The position numbers were made by a program, and so were the translations under genes. Positions 52,201-60,479 of a DNA stretch of 64,000 bases are shown here, in pieces. Source of the stretch: Brevundimonas sp. GTDB lineage: Bacteria; Pseudomonadota; Alphaproteobacteria; Caulobacterales; Caulobacteraceae. The first letter of the stretch is position 1; every line of letters starts with the position of its first letter. Under the pieces are notes generated by a model. That model worked only from the letters and a program-made list of their open reading frames with translations. It searched no databases and was not told where the DNA came from. The stretch lies in assembly GCA_003248965.1 (NCBI GenBank), contig QFQU01000017.1, positions 1-64,000 of the forward strand. The letters are read 5' to 3'.

Positions 52201-52726
52201 GGGTGTGCAGGCCCGCGACGCCGCCCGCCTCTTCCAGAATGCGGCGGCGGTTTTGGGGCTTGGCGGCGATCAGTTCGGAAATCTGGCCCTGACGCACCAG
52301 GGCGGGGGAGTTGGCGCCGGTCGAGGCGTCGGCGAACAGCAGCTGGACGTCGCGCGCCCGCACCTCCTTGCCGTTGATGCGATAGGTCGAGCCCTGACCC
52401 CGGTCGATGCGGCGCGACACCTCCAGCACCGGGCTGTCGGTGAAGGGCTGGGGCGCGCGACGCTGCGCGTTGTCGATGGTCAGCTGGACTTCGGCGTGGC
52501 TGCGCGGGGGACGACCGGCGGCGCCGGCGAAGATCACGTCGTCCATGCCCTGGCCGCGCATGGCCTTGGCCGAGTTGGCGCCCATGACCCAGCGCAGGCT
52601 TTCAAGGACGTTGGACTTGCCGCAGCCGTTGGGGCCGACGATGCCGGTCAGGCCGGATTCAATATGCACTTCCGCCGGGTCGACGAACGACTTGAAGCCG
52701 ACGAGCCGGAGGCGCTGAAACTGCAT
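49289..52726 (-). CDS. smc: Chromosome segregation ATPase SMC
   Basis: A 1145-residue structural-maintenance-of-chromosomes protein that organises DNA together with ScpA/ScpB. The N-terminal ATPase half has GFKSFVDPAEVHI and Walker A GPNGCGKSN. Long Ala/Glu/Arg-rich coiled coils (about 165-510 and 650-970) flank a hinge domain (about 515-640, GDLYRWDGFVSRAE near its end). The C-terminal half has the signature LMSGGEQALTA and Walker B VCVLDEVDAPLDDANV. It precedes two DsbA-like genes on the same strand, the arrangement known near ccrM in Caulobacter. Confidence 0.96.
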   Translation of the reverse strand: MQFQRLRLVGFKSFVDPAEVHIESGLTGIVGPNGCGKSNVLESLRWVMGANSAKAMRGQGMDDVIFAGAAGRPPRSHAEVQLTIDNAQRRAPQPFTDSPVLEVSRRIDRGQGSTYRINGKEVRARDVQLLFADASTGANSPALVRQGQISELIAAKPQNRRRILEEAGGVAGLHTRRHEAELRLKAAETNLDRLDDIGRELETALNRLKREARQAEKYKKISAEIRALQAALLFVRWNDARLAAEAAAAELRAADAAVAETTTAAAAAHTAALAAQEALKPAREEDAVASALLHRASLERDRLDMAEQAARAEVDRLKAEAARIAADAAREEGMTADARRELERLDHELTRLKTEIAGAPERGPELDKALQAAEDARKAADAEVERLAGTLAAVEARAAAETARKRDAEARLARVVGQFDQARREREALGPLETPELETARQALDTAQTDLAAAREAVEAAEARRGELARAEQEARTAARTAEDRLGRLQTEARGLAQLLVTGKRDHPPALDKVRADKGYEAALAAALGDDLDAALDARAAAYWGGAEAPVPTWPDGVTPLSAHVQAPDQLTARLALCGVAPRADAARLAQTLPPGARLVTTEGDLYRWDGFVSRAEAPRPAAVRLAQRTRLAELEAEIDKGKPALDQAQTAQKSATEAFRAAEDEVKAARLKPFAADKAATAARDRVENLAREQARREARAQALDDTVTRLEAEVAEARAALDAALTADAPSETVAGLREELTAARAAADTARAAAQTARSDRDAEARDRQGREQRLGSLTRARDGWVTRSKDSAGRIAALAKDADRTAALLKQAEVAPQGFAEQRGKLLDTLSAAEQRKQAASDAMATADTAAGDADRASRAADSAAAQAREARAGLAARSEAAAEKLTEAETTLRETAQMSPQELGQKLTDDAIARPPDAAGAESLLYGLEREREALGAVNLRAEDEAVEYGERLNSMKSERIDLTQAIAKLRDGIDELNAEGRERLVAAFDVINTNFKTLFEALFGGGQAELKLVESDDPLEAGLEIYACPPGKRLSVMSLMSGGEQALTAAALIFGVFLANPAPVCVLDEVDAPLDDANVDRFCRMLHEMRSRTDTRFIVITHNPVTMSRMDRLYGVTMPERGMSQLVSVDLHQAETLVA

Positions 52727-52737
52727 CGTCTAGCGCG

Positions 52738-53349
52738 TCAACGCCGCCGCAGCAGCGGATCGACAGCGTCCGACAGGCCTTCCAGCGAATGATCGGTGAG
52801 GCGCCGTCCGTTCACGAACAGAGTGGGCGTGCCCTCGACCTCGGCCGCCGCCGCGCCGTCGATCTGGGCCTGAAGCGTGGCTTGGGTGGCCGGGGCCTGC
52901 AGACAGGCGCCGATCTGGTCGCGGGTCTTGCCGCTGGCGGCGACCGCAGCATCGAACCAGGGCCGAGTCCCGGTCGTCGACAGCGTCGCCTGATGGGTCA
53001 TGAAAGCCTCGGCCACGTCGAAAAAGCGGCCAGGCGCGGCGCAAAGGGCCACGCCGGCGGCGGCCTCCGCCAGATTCGCCGGGGACGTCGGCAGGTTGCG
53101 ATAGACCAGCCGCACCTTGCCCGTATCGATGTACTTGGCCTTGAACGCCGGCAGGACCTGGGTGTGGAAGTCGGCGCAGTGCGGGCAGGTGAAGCTGGCG
53201 TATTCCACCACCGTCACCGGCGCATCGACCCGACCCAGGATATTGTCCTGGGCCGTGACGGGCGGCAGGACGGCCGCCGCCGCCGGGCCAGCCACGACGG
53301 TCGCCAGCGCGGCTGCGAACGACAGGACCAGGACAGCGCGACGCTTCAT
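52738..53349 (-). CDS. DsbA-family thioredoxin-fold protein
   Basis: A 203-residue periplasmic thiol oxidoreductase. The signal peptide (residues 1-25, ending AGPAAAA) is followed by VTVVEYASFTCPHCADFHTQ with the CPHC active site. The helical insertion has RPWFDAAVAASGKTRDQIGACL, and the cis-Pro loop is VEGTPTLFVNGRRL. It is homologous to the adjacent DsbA-like gene upstream, so the pair is a tandem duplication. It should form or isomerise disulphides in exported proteins. Confidence 0.9.
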   Translation of the reverse strand: MKRRAVLVLSFAAALATVVAGPAAAAVLPPVTAQDNILGRVDAPVTVVEYASFTCPHCADFHTQVLPAFKAKYIDTGKVRLVYRNLPTSPANLAEAAAGVALCAAPGRFFDVAEAFMTHQATLSTTGTRPWFDAAVAASGKTRDQIGACLQAPATQATLQAQIDGAAAAEVEGTPTLFVNGRRLTDHSLEGLSDAVDPLLRRR

Positions 53350-53350
53350 C

Positions 53351-53992
53351 TTACTTGGCCAGGGCCGCGTCGATGGCGGCCGACAGGTCGGCCAGGCTGG
53401 CGCCCTCGCCGCCCGGCGACACCACCTGGACGTCGTTGACGTAGAAGGCCGGGGTGCCGGTCACGCCCTGGCTGCGGGCGAACTGGACGCGCTTCTCCAT
53501 GGCGGCGACGGCGTCCTTGTCGGTGACGCATTTGTTGAACTGGTCCTCCGAAAGGCCGGCGGCCTGGGCGGTGCGCAGCAGCCAGTCGCGCGGGGTGGAG
53601 GTGATCATTTCTTGCTGCGTGGCCATCAGCTGGTGGACCACGTCGAAATACTTGTCCGGCCCGGCGCAACGCGCGACCAGGAAGCCGGCGGTGGCGGCGT
53701 CGACCGGCGGGGTCGGCAGTTCGCGGAAGACGTAGCGGACCTTGTTGGTGTCCACATATTTGGCCTTGAAGGCCGGCCAGGTGTTCTTCTGCCACAGGGC
53801 GCAGTGGGGGCAGGTGACGGAGGCGTATTCATAGACCGTGACCTTGGCGCCTTCGGGAGCGCCCTGGGCCATGTCGCCCTCGGCGGCGGTCTTGGCGCCG
53901 TTGCACGCGGCCAGGGCCATGGCGGCCATGGCGGCGCCGGTGATGGCCGCGCGGCGGCTCATGCGGGCGAAGCGGGATTCAGTCGAGGCCAT
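53351..53992 (-). CDS. DsbA-family thioredoxin-fold lipoprotein
   Basis: A 213-residue paralogue of the next gene. The N-terminus SRRAAITGAAMAAMALAAC combines a twin-arginine-like start with a lipobox (ALAAC), so it is likely a lipid-anchored or Tat-exported protein. The active site is VTVYEYASVTCPHCALWQKN; the cis-Pro loop is VTGTPAFYVNDVQVV. FVARCAGPDKYFDVVHQLMA is similar to its paralogue. It lies 1 bp before that gene and upstream of smc in the same direction. Confidence 0.9.
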   Translation of the reverse strand: MASTESRFARMSRRAAITGAAMAAMALAACNGAKTAAEGDMAQGAPEGAKVTVYEYASVTCPHCALWQKNTWPAFKAKYVDTNKVRYVFRELPTPPVDAATAGFLVARCAGPDKYFDVVHQLMATQQEMITSTPRDWLLRTAQAAGLSEDQFNKCVTDKDAVAAMEKRVQFARSQGVTGTPAFYVNDVQVVSPGGEGASLADLSAAIDAALAK

Positions 53993-54089
53993 GGGACGTC
54001 CTTGGTCGGAGTTTCACCGGATGATCGCGTGATTCCTGCCGAACCGCGCAATGCCTAGAGTAGTCGAGAACAGGTGCGGCGAAGATTTG

Positions 54090-54653
54090 TCAATCGTCGC
54101 CGTCGCCGCGCATCGAGGCGCGCGTCAGGGCGGCGCGGCCCAGGCGGGCCAGGGCCACCTGGAGTTCGGCGGGCGCCGAGGCGACGGAGGCGGCCAGATT
54201 GGCCTCGGCCGCCGCGGACAGAGGCGGCGGCGCCGGGGCGCGGCGCGGCCGGGCGGCGGCCTCGGGCAGGGGTTTGACGGGCCCCTGCGCGATCCGCAGC
54301 CGGTCCACCGAACCGGCGCCCAGGAACAGATTGACGCGGGCCAGTATGTCCTCGGACTGATGCTGGACCAGAAGGGCGGCGGCGCCGGCGACGCGCAGCT
54401 CCAGCACGCCGGGCTGGTCGCCCTTGCCCTTGGTCAACTTCTGGGGGCGGGTGACGCGGGCCAGGCGGTCGCCCACGATCTCGCGCCAGCGCGGCTCCAG
54501 CGCGCCGGCGCCGCGCCCGAACTGTTCGTCCAGCTTCTTGATCAGCGGCGTCAGGGCCTTGCCCGCGCGCGGCGTCGGGCGCGGCGCGGGGCGGGTGCGG
54601 CGGCGCGACAGGATTTCGCGAACCTCGGCGTCTGTGGGCAGCGGGCGGCGCAT
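54090..54653 (-). CDS. DUF721 / DciA-like protein
   Basis: A protein of about 187 residues with the DUF721 domain (about 35-115): LTPLIKKLDEQFGRGAGALEPRW, WREIVGDRLARVTRPQKL, and GVLELRVAGAAALLVQHQSE. DciA of this family loads or regulates the replicative helicase DnaB in bacteria without DnaC. The C-terminal part is Ala/Pro-rich. I start at 54653 (MRRPLPTD); an ATG at 54671 is in frame. It is divergent from mutY with 22 bp between starts, so the promoters overlap. Confidence 0.82.
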   Translation of the reverse strand: MRRPLPTDAEVREILSRRRTRPAPRPTPRAGKALTPLIKKLDEQFGRGAGALEPRWREIVGDRLARVTRPQKLTKGKGDQPGVLELRVAGAAALLVQHQSEDILARVNLFLGAGSVDRLRIAQGPVKPLPEAAARPRRAPAPPPLSAAAEANLAASVASAPAELQVALARLGRAALTRASMRGDGDD

Positions 54654-54674
54654 GGGCCTATATAGCCCCAACCC

Positions 54675-55724
54675 ATGCCCGACGTCTCTCCCGACATTTC
54701 AAGGATCCGGTCCCGGCTGCTGGCCTGGTACGACGCCCATGGGCGGAGCCTGCCGTGGCGGGCGGGTCCGGGCGCGGCGCGGACCGAGCCCTATCGCGTC
54801 TGGCTGTCGGAGGTGATGCTGCAGCAGACCACGACGCCGCACGCCACCCCCTATTTCCACGCCTTCACCCAGCGGTGGCCGACCGTGTCGGACCTGGCCG
54901 CCGCCCCGGACGCCGAGGTGATGGCCGCCTGGGCGGGGCTGGGCTATTACGCCCGCGCTCGCAACCTGCTGGCCTGCGCGCGGGCGGTGGCGGGCGATCA
55001 TGGCGGCGTGTTTCCCGATACGGAGGCGGGGCTTCTGGCCCTGCCGGGGGTGGGCGCCTATACGGCGGCGGCGGTGGCGGCCATCGCCTTCGGCCGCGCG
55101 GCCAATGTGGTGGACGGCAATGTCGAGCGGGTCATGGCGCGGCTGTTCGCCGTCGAGACGCCTGTTCCCCAGGCGCGGCCGGAGCTGAGGCGGCTGGCGG
55201 GTCTGTTCGTCACCGACCACCGGCCGGGGGATTGGGCCCAGGCCCTGATGGACCTGGGGGCGACCGTATGCCGGCCCAGGTCGCCGCTGTGCGGCCAGTG
55301 TCCCGTGGCCGAGGACTGCGCCGGTCGGGCCGGGGGCAGCCCCGAACGCTATCCGATCAAGACGAAGAAGGCGGATCGGCCGCAGCGACGCGGCTTCGCC
55401 TGGGTGCTGTTCGACGGGCAGGGGCGGGTCGCCGTCGAGACACGACCGGACAAGGGCCTGCTGGGCGGGATGCTGGGCCTGCCGACCAGCGACTGGACGA
55501 GGGACGCCCCCTCCGACGCGCCGCCCCTTGCGGCCGACTGGCGCGAAGCCGGGACGGTGGAGCACGTCTTCACACACTTCGGCCTGACCCTGACGGTGAG
55601 GACTGCGACGGGGGGCGCGCCGGACGGCCGGCGCTGGATGGAGATCGAGGCTGCGCGGGCGGCCCTCCCGACAGTGTTCGCCAAGGCGCTGGATCGAGGC
55701 GTGTCTGGAATGTTATTGATTTGA
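54675..55724 (+). CDS. mutY: A/G-specific adenine DNA glycosylase
   Basis: A 349-residue repair enzyme that removes adenine opposite 8-oxoguanine. The catalytic Glu is in LSEVMLQQTTT, the helix-hairpin-helix is LPGVGAYTAAAVAAIAFG, and the catalytic Asp is in NVVDGNVERVMAR. The [4Fe-4S] cluster cysteines C-x6-C-x2-C-x5-C appear as CRPRSPLCGQCPVAEDC. The C-terminal NUDIX-like domain (from about residue 230) has GLLGGMLGLPTSDW and VEHVFTHFGLTLTV, for 8-oxoG recognition. Confidence 0.96.
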   Translation: MPDVSPDISRIRSRLLAWYDAHGRSLPWRAGPGAARTEPYRVWLSEVMLQQTTTPHATPYFHAFTQRWPTVSDLAAAPDAEVMAAWAGLGYYARARNLLACARAVAGDHGGVFPDTEAGLLALPGVGAYTAAAVAAIAFGRAANVVDGNVERVMARLFAVETPVPQARPELRRLAGLFVTDHRPGDWAQALMDLGATVCRPRSPLCGQCPVAEDCAGRAGGSPERYPIKTKKADRPQRRGFAWVLFDGQGRVAVETRPDKGLLGGMLGLPTSDWTRDAPSDAPPLAADWREAGTVEHVFTHFGLTLTVRTATGGAPDGRRWMEIEAARAALPTVFAKALDRGVSGMLLI

Positions 55725-55745
55725 CGAAACAATCCTAGACGCGCG

Positions 55746-57893
55746 TCAGCGCAGGGTGCGGATAGCCAGCCGCCCCTGCTTGCGCTTCGGCACCGCCACG
55801 GCGCGGCCGTCGACGTGCTGGATGTCGATATCCACCGAGGCGTCCCCGACCCGAAGGCCTTGGATCTTGAGTGTCTGCAACCCGGCGGGCAGGACCGGAT
55901 CGGTCAGGTCGATGGTTCCCGTCCAGGCGTCGATCGACAACCCCAGCGCGGCCTGCAGCATCAGGAAGACCGAACCCGCCGCCCAGGCCTGGGGCAGGCA
56001 GGCGACCGGATAGGCGATGGGCGGTTCGCCCGCCACGCGGGGAAAGCCGCAGAACAGTTCGGGCAGACGCAGGTGGAAGTGGGCGGCGGCGGCGTAGATT
56101 TCGGCCAGGATTTCCGCGACGGCGTCCCGCTCTCCATAGGCGGCCATGCCGGCGGCGGCCATGGCGGTGTCGTGCGGCCAGACCGAGCCATTATGATAGC
56201 TCATGGGATTGAAGCGGGGCTGGCCCAGCTCCAGGGTGCGGATGCCCCAGCCGGTGCGGAACTCGGCGCCGAGCAGACGACGCGTGACCAGGCGGGCGCG
56301 CTCGGGCGAGGGCAGGCCGGTGAACAGCAGATGGCCGGCGTTGGAGGCGATGGCCCCGCACTGGCGGCCGTCGCCGTCCAGGGCGACGGCGTAGAAGCCC
56401 TGATCCTCCATCCAGAACAAATCCTCGACCAGGGCGCGCACCTGTTCGGCGCGCATCCGCCATTCGGGCGCGCGACCGTCGTGCAGGCGTTCGCCCAGGT
56501 CGGCCAGCGCCTTCCAGGCGGCGAAGGCGTAGCCCTGAACCTCCAGCAGCGCGACCGGCCCCTTGGGGAAGCGGCCTTCGGAATCGAAGATGGAGTCCTC
56601 GGAATCCTTCCAACCCTGGTTGGACAGGCCGGTGTCCGCGCCGCGCTGATAGTCGATCAGGCCGTCGCCGTTGCTGTCGCCATAGTCGCGCATCCATCCG
56701 GCCGCCGCGATCAGATTGGGCCAGAGCGTGCGGATCAGGTCCAGGTCGCCGGTGCGGCGGGCGTAGGCGCCAGCCAGGGCCACGAACAGGCAGGTGGTGT
56801 CGACGCCGCCGTAATAGAGGCCGAAGGGCACCTCGTGCAGGGCGCTCATCTCGCCGCCGCGCGTCTCGTGCATGATCTTGCCTGGTTGGCTGTCCTGGAA
56901 GCGCGAGGTCTCGGTCGCCTGGCGCGAGGCCAGATACGTCAGGACGCCCTTGGCCAGGGACGGGTCAAGCCACAGCATCTGCCAGGCCGAGATCAGGCCG
57001 TCGCGCCCGAACGGCGTGGAGAACCAGGGCGTCCCAGCGTAGGGGTAGGGGCCGGTCGGCAGGTCGGTGGTCAGAAGCGCCATATCGGCCCGCGACTGGT
57101 CCAACCAGTCGTTGAAGCGGGGGCTGCGCGGCCCACGCACGGTGGCGCCCCGGCGACGCTTGGCCCGCATGGCCAGGCGCGCCTGGATGGCGTTCAATCG
57201 CCAGCGGTCGGCGTCCGGCGGTTCGCAGGCGTCCAGGCCGCATTCGATATAGAGATCGACCGACTTGCCCTTCGGCAGGCTGAACATGAACTCGGCGCGC
57301 TGGCCGGTCAGTCGGGCAGGCGGCTCCGAAAAGGCCAGACAACTGCGGCGCTCGACATCGTCCAGGCCGGTGTAGCGGAACTGCACCCGCCGCCCGTCCG
57401 TGGAGGGGGCGTGCAGAGTCCCACGCCTTGCGCGAGGCGTGCCGCGCACCTGGAAGATGTCAGCGAAGTCGGCGCCGAAATCGAAGGCCAGGGGCAGCAG
57501 GATGTCCTCTACCCCGTGATTGACCATCTGCACCCGCTCGAACATCCGATTGCGCCACAGGAAGCGTCGGCGTTCCAGATGCAGCACCCCGGCCGGGGCC
57601 GAGCGCCCGCCCATCGGCGGCAGGGGACGGTTGGTCGTATGGCAGGAGAAGAAGACGTTGTCCTGGCTGACGCCCGACGACAGCTTTGACGGCCGCGCCA
57701 GACCCGCCGTCATGACGAAGCGCGACAGATAGCGGGTGTCGTCGGTGAACAGACCGTCGGCGCCGCCCTTCATGTCGCCCCAGCCGTCTGCCACCAGAAA
57801 GGCGTCGCCTTCCTTGAGGGCGTTCAACTGCTCCAGACCCGAGGTCTCGACGGTTTCGCCGGCGGTCAGCTGCGTCGAATAGGCGTCGTCCAT
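55746..57893 (-). CDS. Amylo-alpha-1,6-glucosidase (glycogen debranching enzyme-like)
   Basis: A 715-residue protein with an N-terminal glycogen-debranching beta domain (DGLFTDDTRYLSRFVM, VQMVNHGVEDILLPLAF) and a C-terminal (alpha/alpha)6 catalytic domain of the GH133/GDE-C type. The latter has AGTPWFSTPFGRDGLISAWQ, GEMSALHEVPFGLYYGGVD, LIDYQRGADTGLSNQGWKDS and NPMSYHNGSVWPHDTA with acidic catalytic residues. It should hydrolyse alpha-1,6 branches or a related alpha-glucan. A GT4 glycosyltransferase gene upstream on the same strand (140 bp away) suggests a shared polysaccharide pathway. Confidence 0.9.
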   Translation of the reverse strand: MDDAYSTQLTAGETVETSGLEQLNALKEGDAFLVADGWGDMKGGADGLFTDDTRYLSRFVMTAGLARPSKLSSGVSQDNVFFSCHTTNRPLPPMGGRSAPAGVLHLERRRFLWRNRMFERVQMVNHGVEDILLPLAFDFGADFADIFQVRGTPRARRGTLHAPSTDGRRVQFRYTGLDDVERRSCLAFSEPPARLTGQRAEFMFSLPKGKSVDLYIECGLDACEPPDADRWRLNAIQARLAMRAKRRRGATVRGPRSPRFNDWLDQSRADMALLTTDLPTGPYPYAGTPWFSTPFGRDGLISAWQMLWLDPSLAKGVLTYLASRQATETSRFQDSQPGKIMHETRGGEMSALHEVPFGLYYGGVDTTCLFVALAGAYARRTGDLDLIRTLWPNLIAAAGWMRDYGDSNGDGLIDYQRGADTGLSNQGWKDSEDSIFDSEGRFPKGPVALLEVQGYAFAAWKALADLGERLHDGRAPEWRMRAEQVRALVEDLFWMEDQGFYAVALDGDGRQCGAIASNAGHLLFTGLPSPERARLVTRRLLGAEFRTGWGIRTLELGQPRFNPMSYHNGSVWPHDTAMAAAGMAAYGERDAVAEILAEIYAAAAHFHLRLPELFCGFPRVAGEPPIAYPVACLPQAWAAGSVFLMLQAALGLSIDAWTGTIDLTDPVLPAGLQTLKIQGLRVGDASVDIDIQHVDGRAVAVPKRKQGRLAIRTLR

Positions 57894-58034
57894 ACGGTTC
57901 TTTCCCCGTCGTTCAGCGATAGGACCGAACGTGTCACCCGAATGCGGCGCCGAGCGGCCGCTTTGGTGTCTAATGAGGAACGACGGCTACGGTTCAGCCG
58001 CGCCCGCCGAATTCTTACCCGGTGGCGTCGGCGT

Positions 58035-59150
58035 TCAGGCGCCCAGGGCGAAGCTGCGCGCTTCGTCCAGGGGGCGTAGAGGCGTGACGCGGTCGGGCAG
58101 GGGGCTCTCGGCGAACGGGCGGCGGACCAAGAGGTCGCCATAGACGTCCAGATAGCCCCGGGCCATGGCGGTGGCCGAGAAGCGAAGCTCGAACCGGTCG
58201 CGGATCACGGAACGGTCCAGAAGTCCCGCGCGACCGGCGGCGGCGACGGCCTGCTCCAGCGTATCGACCAGAAAGCCGGTGGCGCCGTCTTCGATCACCT
58301 CTGGCGTCGAGCCGCAGCGGAAGGCGACGACCGGCGTGCCGCAGGCCATGGCCTCGATCATCACCAGCCCGAAGGGCTCGGGCCAGTCGATGGGGAACAG
58401 CAGGGCCTCGGCGCCGCCCAGGAAGGCGGACTTCTGGTGATCGCCGATCTCGCCGATGAATTCGATCAACGGATTGCCCTCGATCATCGGGCGAATGGTC
58501 TCTTCCCAATAGATCTTGTCGGCGGCGTCGACCTTGGCGGCGATCTTCAGCGGCTTGCCCAGTTTGGTGGCGATCTCGATGGCGCGGTCGGGCCGCTTCT
58601 CGGGCGAGATGCGGCCGAGGAAGGCGAGGTAGCCCTGCGACTTGGGCGAGAAGACGTACTGGTCGCCCGGCATGCCGTGATGGACGGTGGCCTTCCAGTT
58701 GGCGAAGGGCAGGGGCGTGCGCTGGTCGTCGGAGATGGAGACCAGACCGAACTCGGTCCAGTGGGCGTAGACCTGGGGCAGGTCCTTCATGTCCAGCCGG
58801 CCGTGCAGGGTGGTGATGGTCTTGTCCGCCCAGCGCCGGAACATGGGGAAGTGGATCATGTCGGTGTGGAAATGGATCACGTCGAACTCGTCGGCGCGAT
58901 CCAGCACCTCGCCCAGCATGGTCAGATGGGCGGCGAGGTCGGACTTCAGCGGCGCGGGGTCCAGGCGGATGGCCTGATCGCGCACGGGCGCCAAACGCGC
59001 CTTGGTCTGGGCGTCGGCGCTGGCGAACAGGGTCACGTCATAGCCAAGATCGACCAGGGCGTCGGTCAGATGGGCGACGACACGCTCTGTCCCGCCATAC
59101 AGTTTGGGGGGGACGGCCTCGTAAAGCGGTGTGACCTGGGCGATTTTCAT
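58035..59150 (-). CDS. Glycosyltransferase family 4 protein
   Basis: A 371-residue GT-B fold enzyme. The acceptor half begins KIAQVTPLYEAVPPKLYGGT and has VVAHLTDALVDLGYDVTLFA; the donor half has LAFLGRISPEKRPDRAIEIA and the E-x7-E motif in EPFGLVMIEAMACGTPVVAF, with GSTPEVIEDGATGFLV. The family transfers a sugar from a nucleotide donor; donor and acceptor cannot be told. Its neighbour encodes a glycogen-debranching-like enzyme, so an alpha-glucan or trehalose-related role is possible. Confidence 0.88.
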   Translation of the reverse strand: MKIAQVTPLYEAVPPKLYGGTERVVAHLTDALVDLGYDVTLFASADAQTKARLAPVRDQAIRLDPAPLKSDLAAHLTMLGEVLDRADEFDVIHFHTDMIHFPMFRRWADKTITTLHGRLDMKDLPQVYAHWTEFGLVSISDDQRTPLPFANWKATVHHGMPGDQYVFSPKSQGYLAFLGRISPEKRPDRAIEIATKLGKPLKIAAKVDAADKIYWEETIRPMIEGNPLIEFIGEIGDHQKSAFLGGAEALLFPIDWPEPFGLVMIEAMACGTPVVAFRCGSTPEVIEDGATGFLVDTLEQAVAAAGRAGLLDRSVIRDRFELRFSATAMARGYLDVYGDLLVRRPFAESPLPDRVTPLRPLDEARSFALGA

Positions 59151-59287
59151 GGGATGGCGCTCCGATCCCGGGGGAGGATCAGAGGCCTTAATGGCCGCCC
59201 CGCTTCGAGGTTCCGCGACCCTTGAATTTTGTCTTAGGTTTCGGTCGCTTAAGGCAAGGCTGAGCCGGTTTTAATGTACGATTTCGC

Positions 59288-60367
59288 TCACTGCATCCCG
59301 GCGCGGATTTCGGCGCGCAGGGCGTCGATGGACTTCAGCCCCTGGTCGGTCTTGAAGCGCCAGTAGGTCCAGCCGTTGCAGGCCGGCGCATTCTCCAACA
59401 GGGCGCCCAGTTTGTGGATGGAGCCGGTCAGGGAGCCGTGAACCAGGGAGCCGTCGGCGCGCACGCGGGCCTCGCGCTCGCCCTTGGGGCAATACAGGCG
59501 GTCGCCGGGTTGCAGCAGGCCAGCCTCGACCAGGGCGCCGAACGGCACCTTGGGCTCGGCGCGCTTGGAGCCGGTGACGATCAGGTCTTCGGCGCTGGCG
59601 GGGATGACCGAGGCGATGCGGGTCGCGGCGACGTCGGCATAGGTCTCGTCACGCTCGATGCCGATGTAATGCCGGCCCAGACGCTTGGCGGCCGCGCCCG
59701 TGGTGCCGGTGCCGAAGAAGGGGTCCAGGATCACGTCGCCGGGCCGGGTCGCCGACAGCAGCACGCGGTGCAGCAGGGCCTCGGGCTTCTGGGTCGGGTG
59801 CGCCTTCTTGCCGTCGGCGTCCTTGATCCGCTCTTCGCCGGTGCACAGGGCGAAGGTCCAGTCGGAGCGCATCTGGGTGTCTTCGTTGAAGGCCTTAAGC
59901 GCGTCGTAGTTGAAGGTGTAGCGCTTCTGGTCGCGGCTGCGCGCGGCCCAGATCAGCGTCTCGTGGGCGTTGGTGAACCGGGTGCCCTTGAAGTTCGGCA
60001 TCGGGTTGGACTTGCGCCAGATGATGTCGTTCAGCACCCAGAAGCCCAGGTCCTGGATCGCCGCGCCCAGACGGAAGACGTTGTGATAGCTGCCGATCAC
60101 CCAGATCGAACCCTCGGGCTTCAGCACGCGGCGGCATTCCGCCAGCCAGGCGCGGGTGAAGGCGTCATATTCGGCGAAGCTGCCGAACTTGTCCCAGTCG
60201 TCGTCGACGGCGTCGACCTTGGAGTTGTCGGGACGCAGCAGGTCGCCGCCCAGCTGCAGATTATAGGGCGGATCGGCGAAGACCATGTCGACCGAGGCGT
60301 CGGGCAGGCTTTTCAGCACTTCGATGCAATCGCCACGGTGAATGACGTCGGTCTTAAGCTCGGACAT
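59288..60367 (-). CDS. ccrM: Cell cycle-regulated adenine DNA methyltransferase CcrM (GANTC)
   Basis: A 359-residue orphan beta-class N6-adenine methyltransferase. Catalytic motif IV FADPPYNLQLGGDLLRP is near residue 30, followed by WVIGSYHNVFRLG, FNAHETLIWA-like TNAHETLIWAARS, PTQKPEALL, and the SAM-binding DPFFGTGTTGAAAKRLGRHY. The last 85 residues (EAGLLQPGDRLYCPKGER, THKLGALLENAPACNGWTYW-like IHKLGALLENAPACNGWTYW) form the CcrM C-terminal DNA-recognition domain. In Caulobacter it methylates GANTC late in the cell cycle and is essential or important for gene timing. There is no restriction enzyme nearby. A CtrA-like box and a GANTC site are in its promoter region. Confidence 0.95.
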   Translation of the reverse strand: MSELKTDVIHRGDCIEVLKSLPDASVDMVFADPPYNLQLGGDLLRPDNSKVDAVDDDWDKFGSFAEYDAFTRAWLAECRRVLKPEGSIWVIGSYHNVFRLGAAIQDLGFWVLNDIIWRKSNPMPNFKGTRFTNAHETLIWAARSRDQKRYTFNYDALKAFNEDTQMRSDWTFALCTGEERIKDADGKKAHPTQKPEALLHRVLLSATRPGDVILDPFFGTGTTGAAAKRLGRHYIGIERDETYADVAATRIASVIPASAEDLIVTGSKRAEPKVPFGALVEAGLLQPGDRLYCPKGEREARVRADGSLVHGSLTGSIHKLGALLENAPACNGWTYWRFKTDQGLKSIDALRAEIRAGMQ

Positions 60368-60402
60368 GGAACGCGGCCCCGCAACAGTGAGACCGCAATG
60401 GT

Positions 60403-60429
60403 GAATCCTTGTGGTTAAGGTGGACTAAA
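60403..60429 (-). promoter_or_regulatory. ccrM promoter region: CtrA-like box and GANTC site
   Basis: Plus-strand TTAA-N7-TAAA (60415-60429) is one mismatch from the CtrA consensus on the minus strand (TTTA-N7-TTAA), and GAATC (60403-60407), a CcrM target, lies 7 bp downstream towards ccrM, 36 bases before its start. Caulobacter ccrM is controlled in the same manner by CtrA and by its own methylation. Confidence 0.55.
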
Positions 60430-60479
60430 CGGCGGCGAAGGGTGATGCAAAACCCATCGCGTCTGTGTATGCGGCTGGG

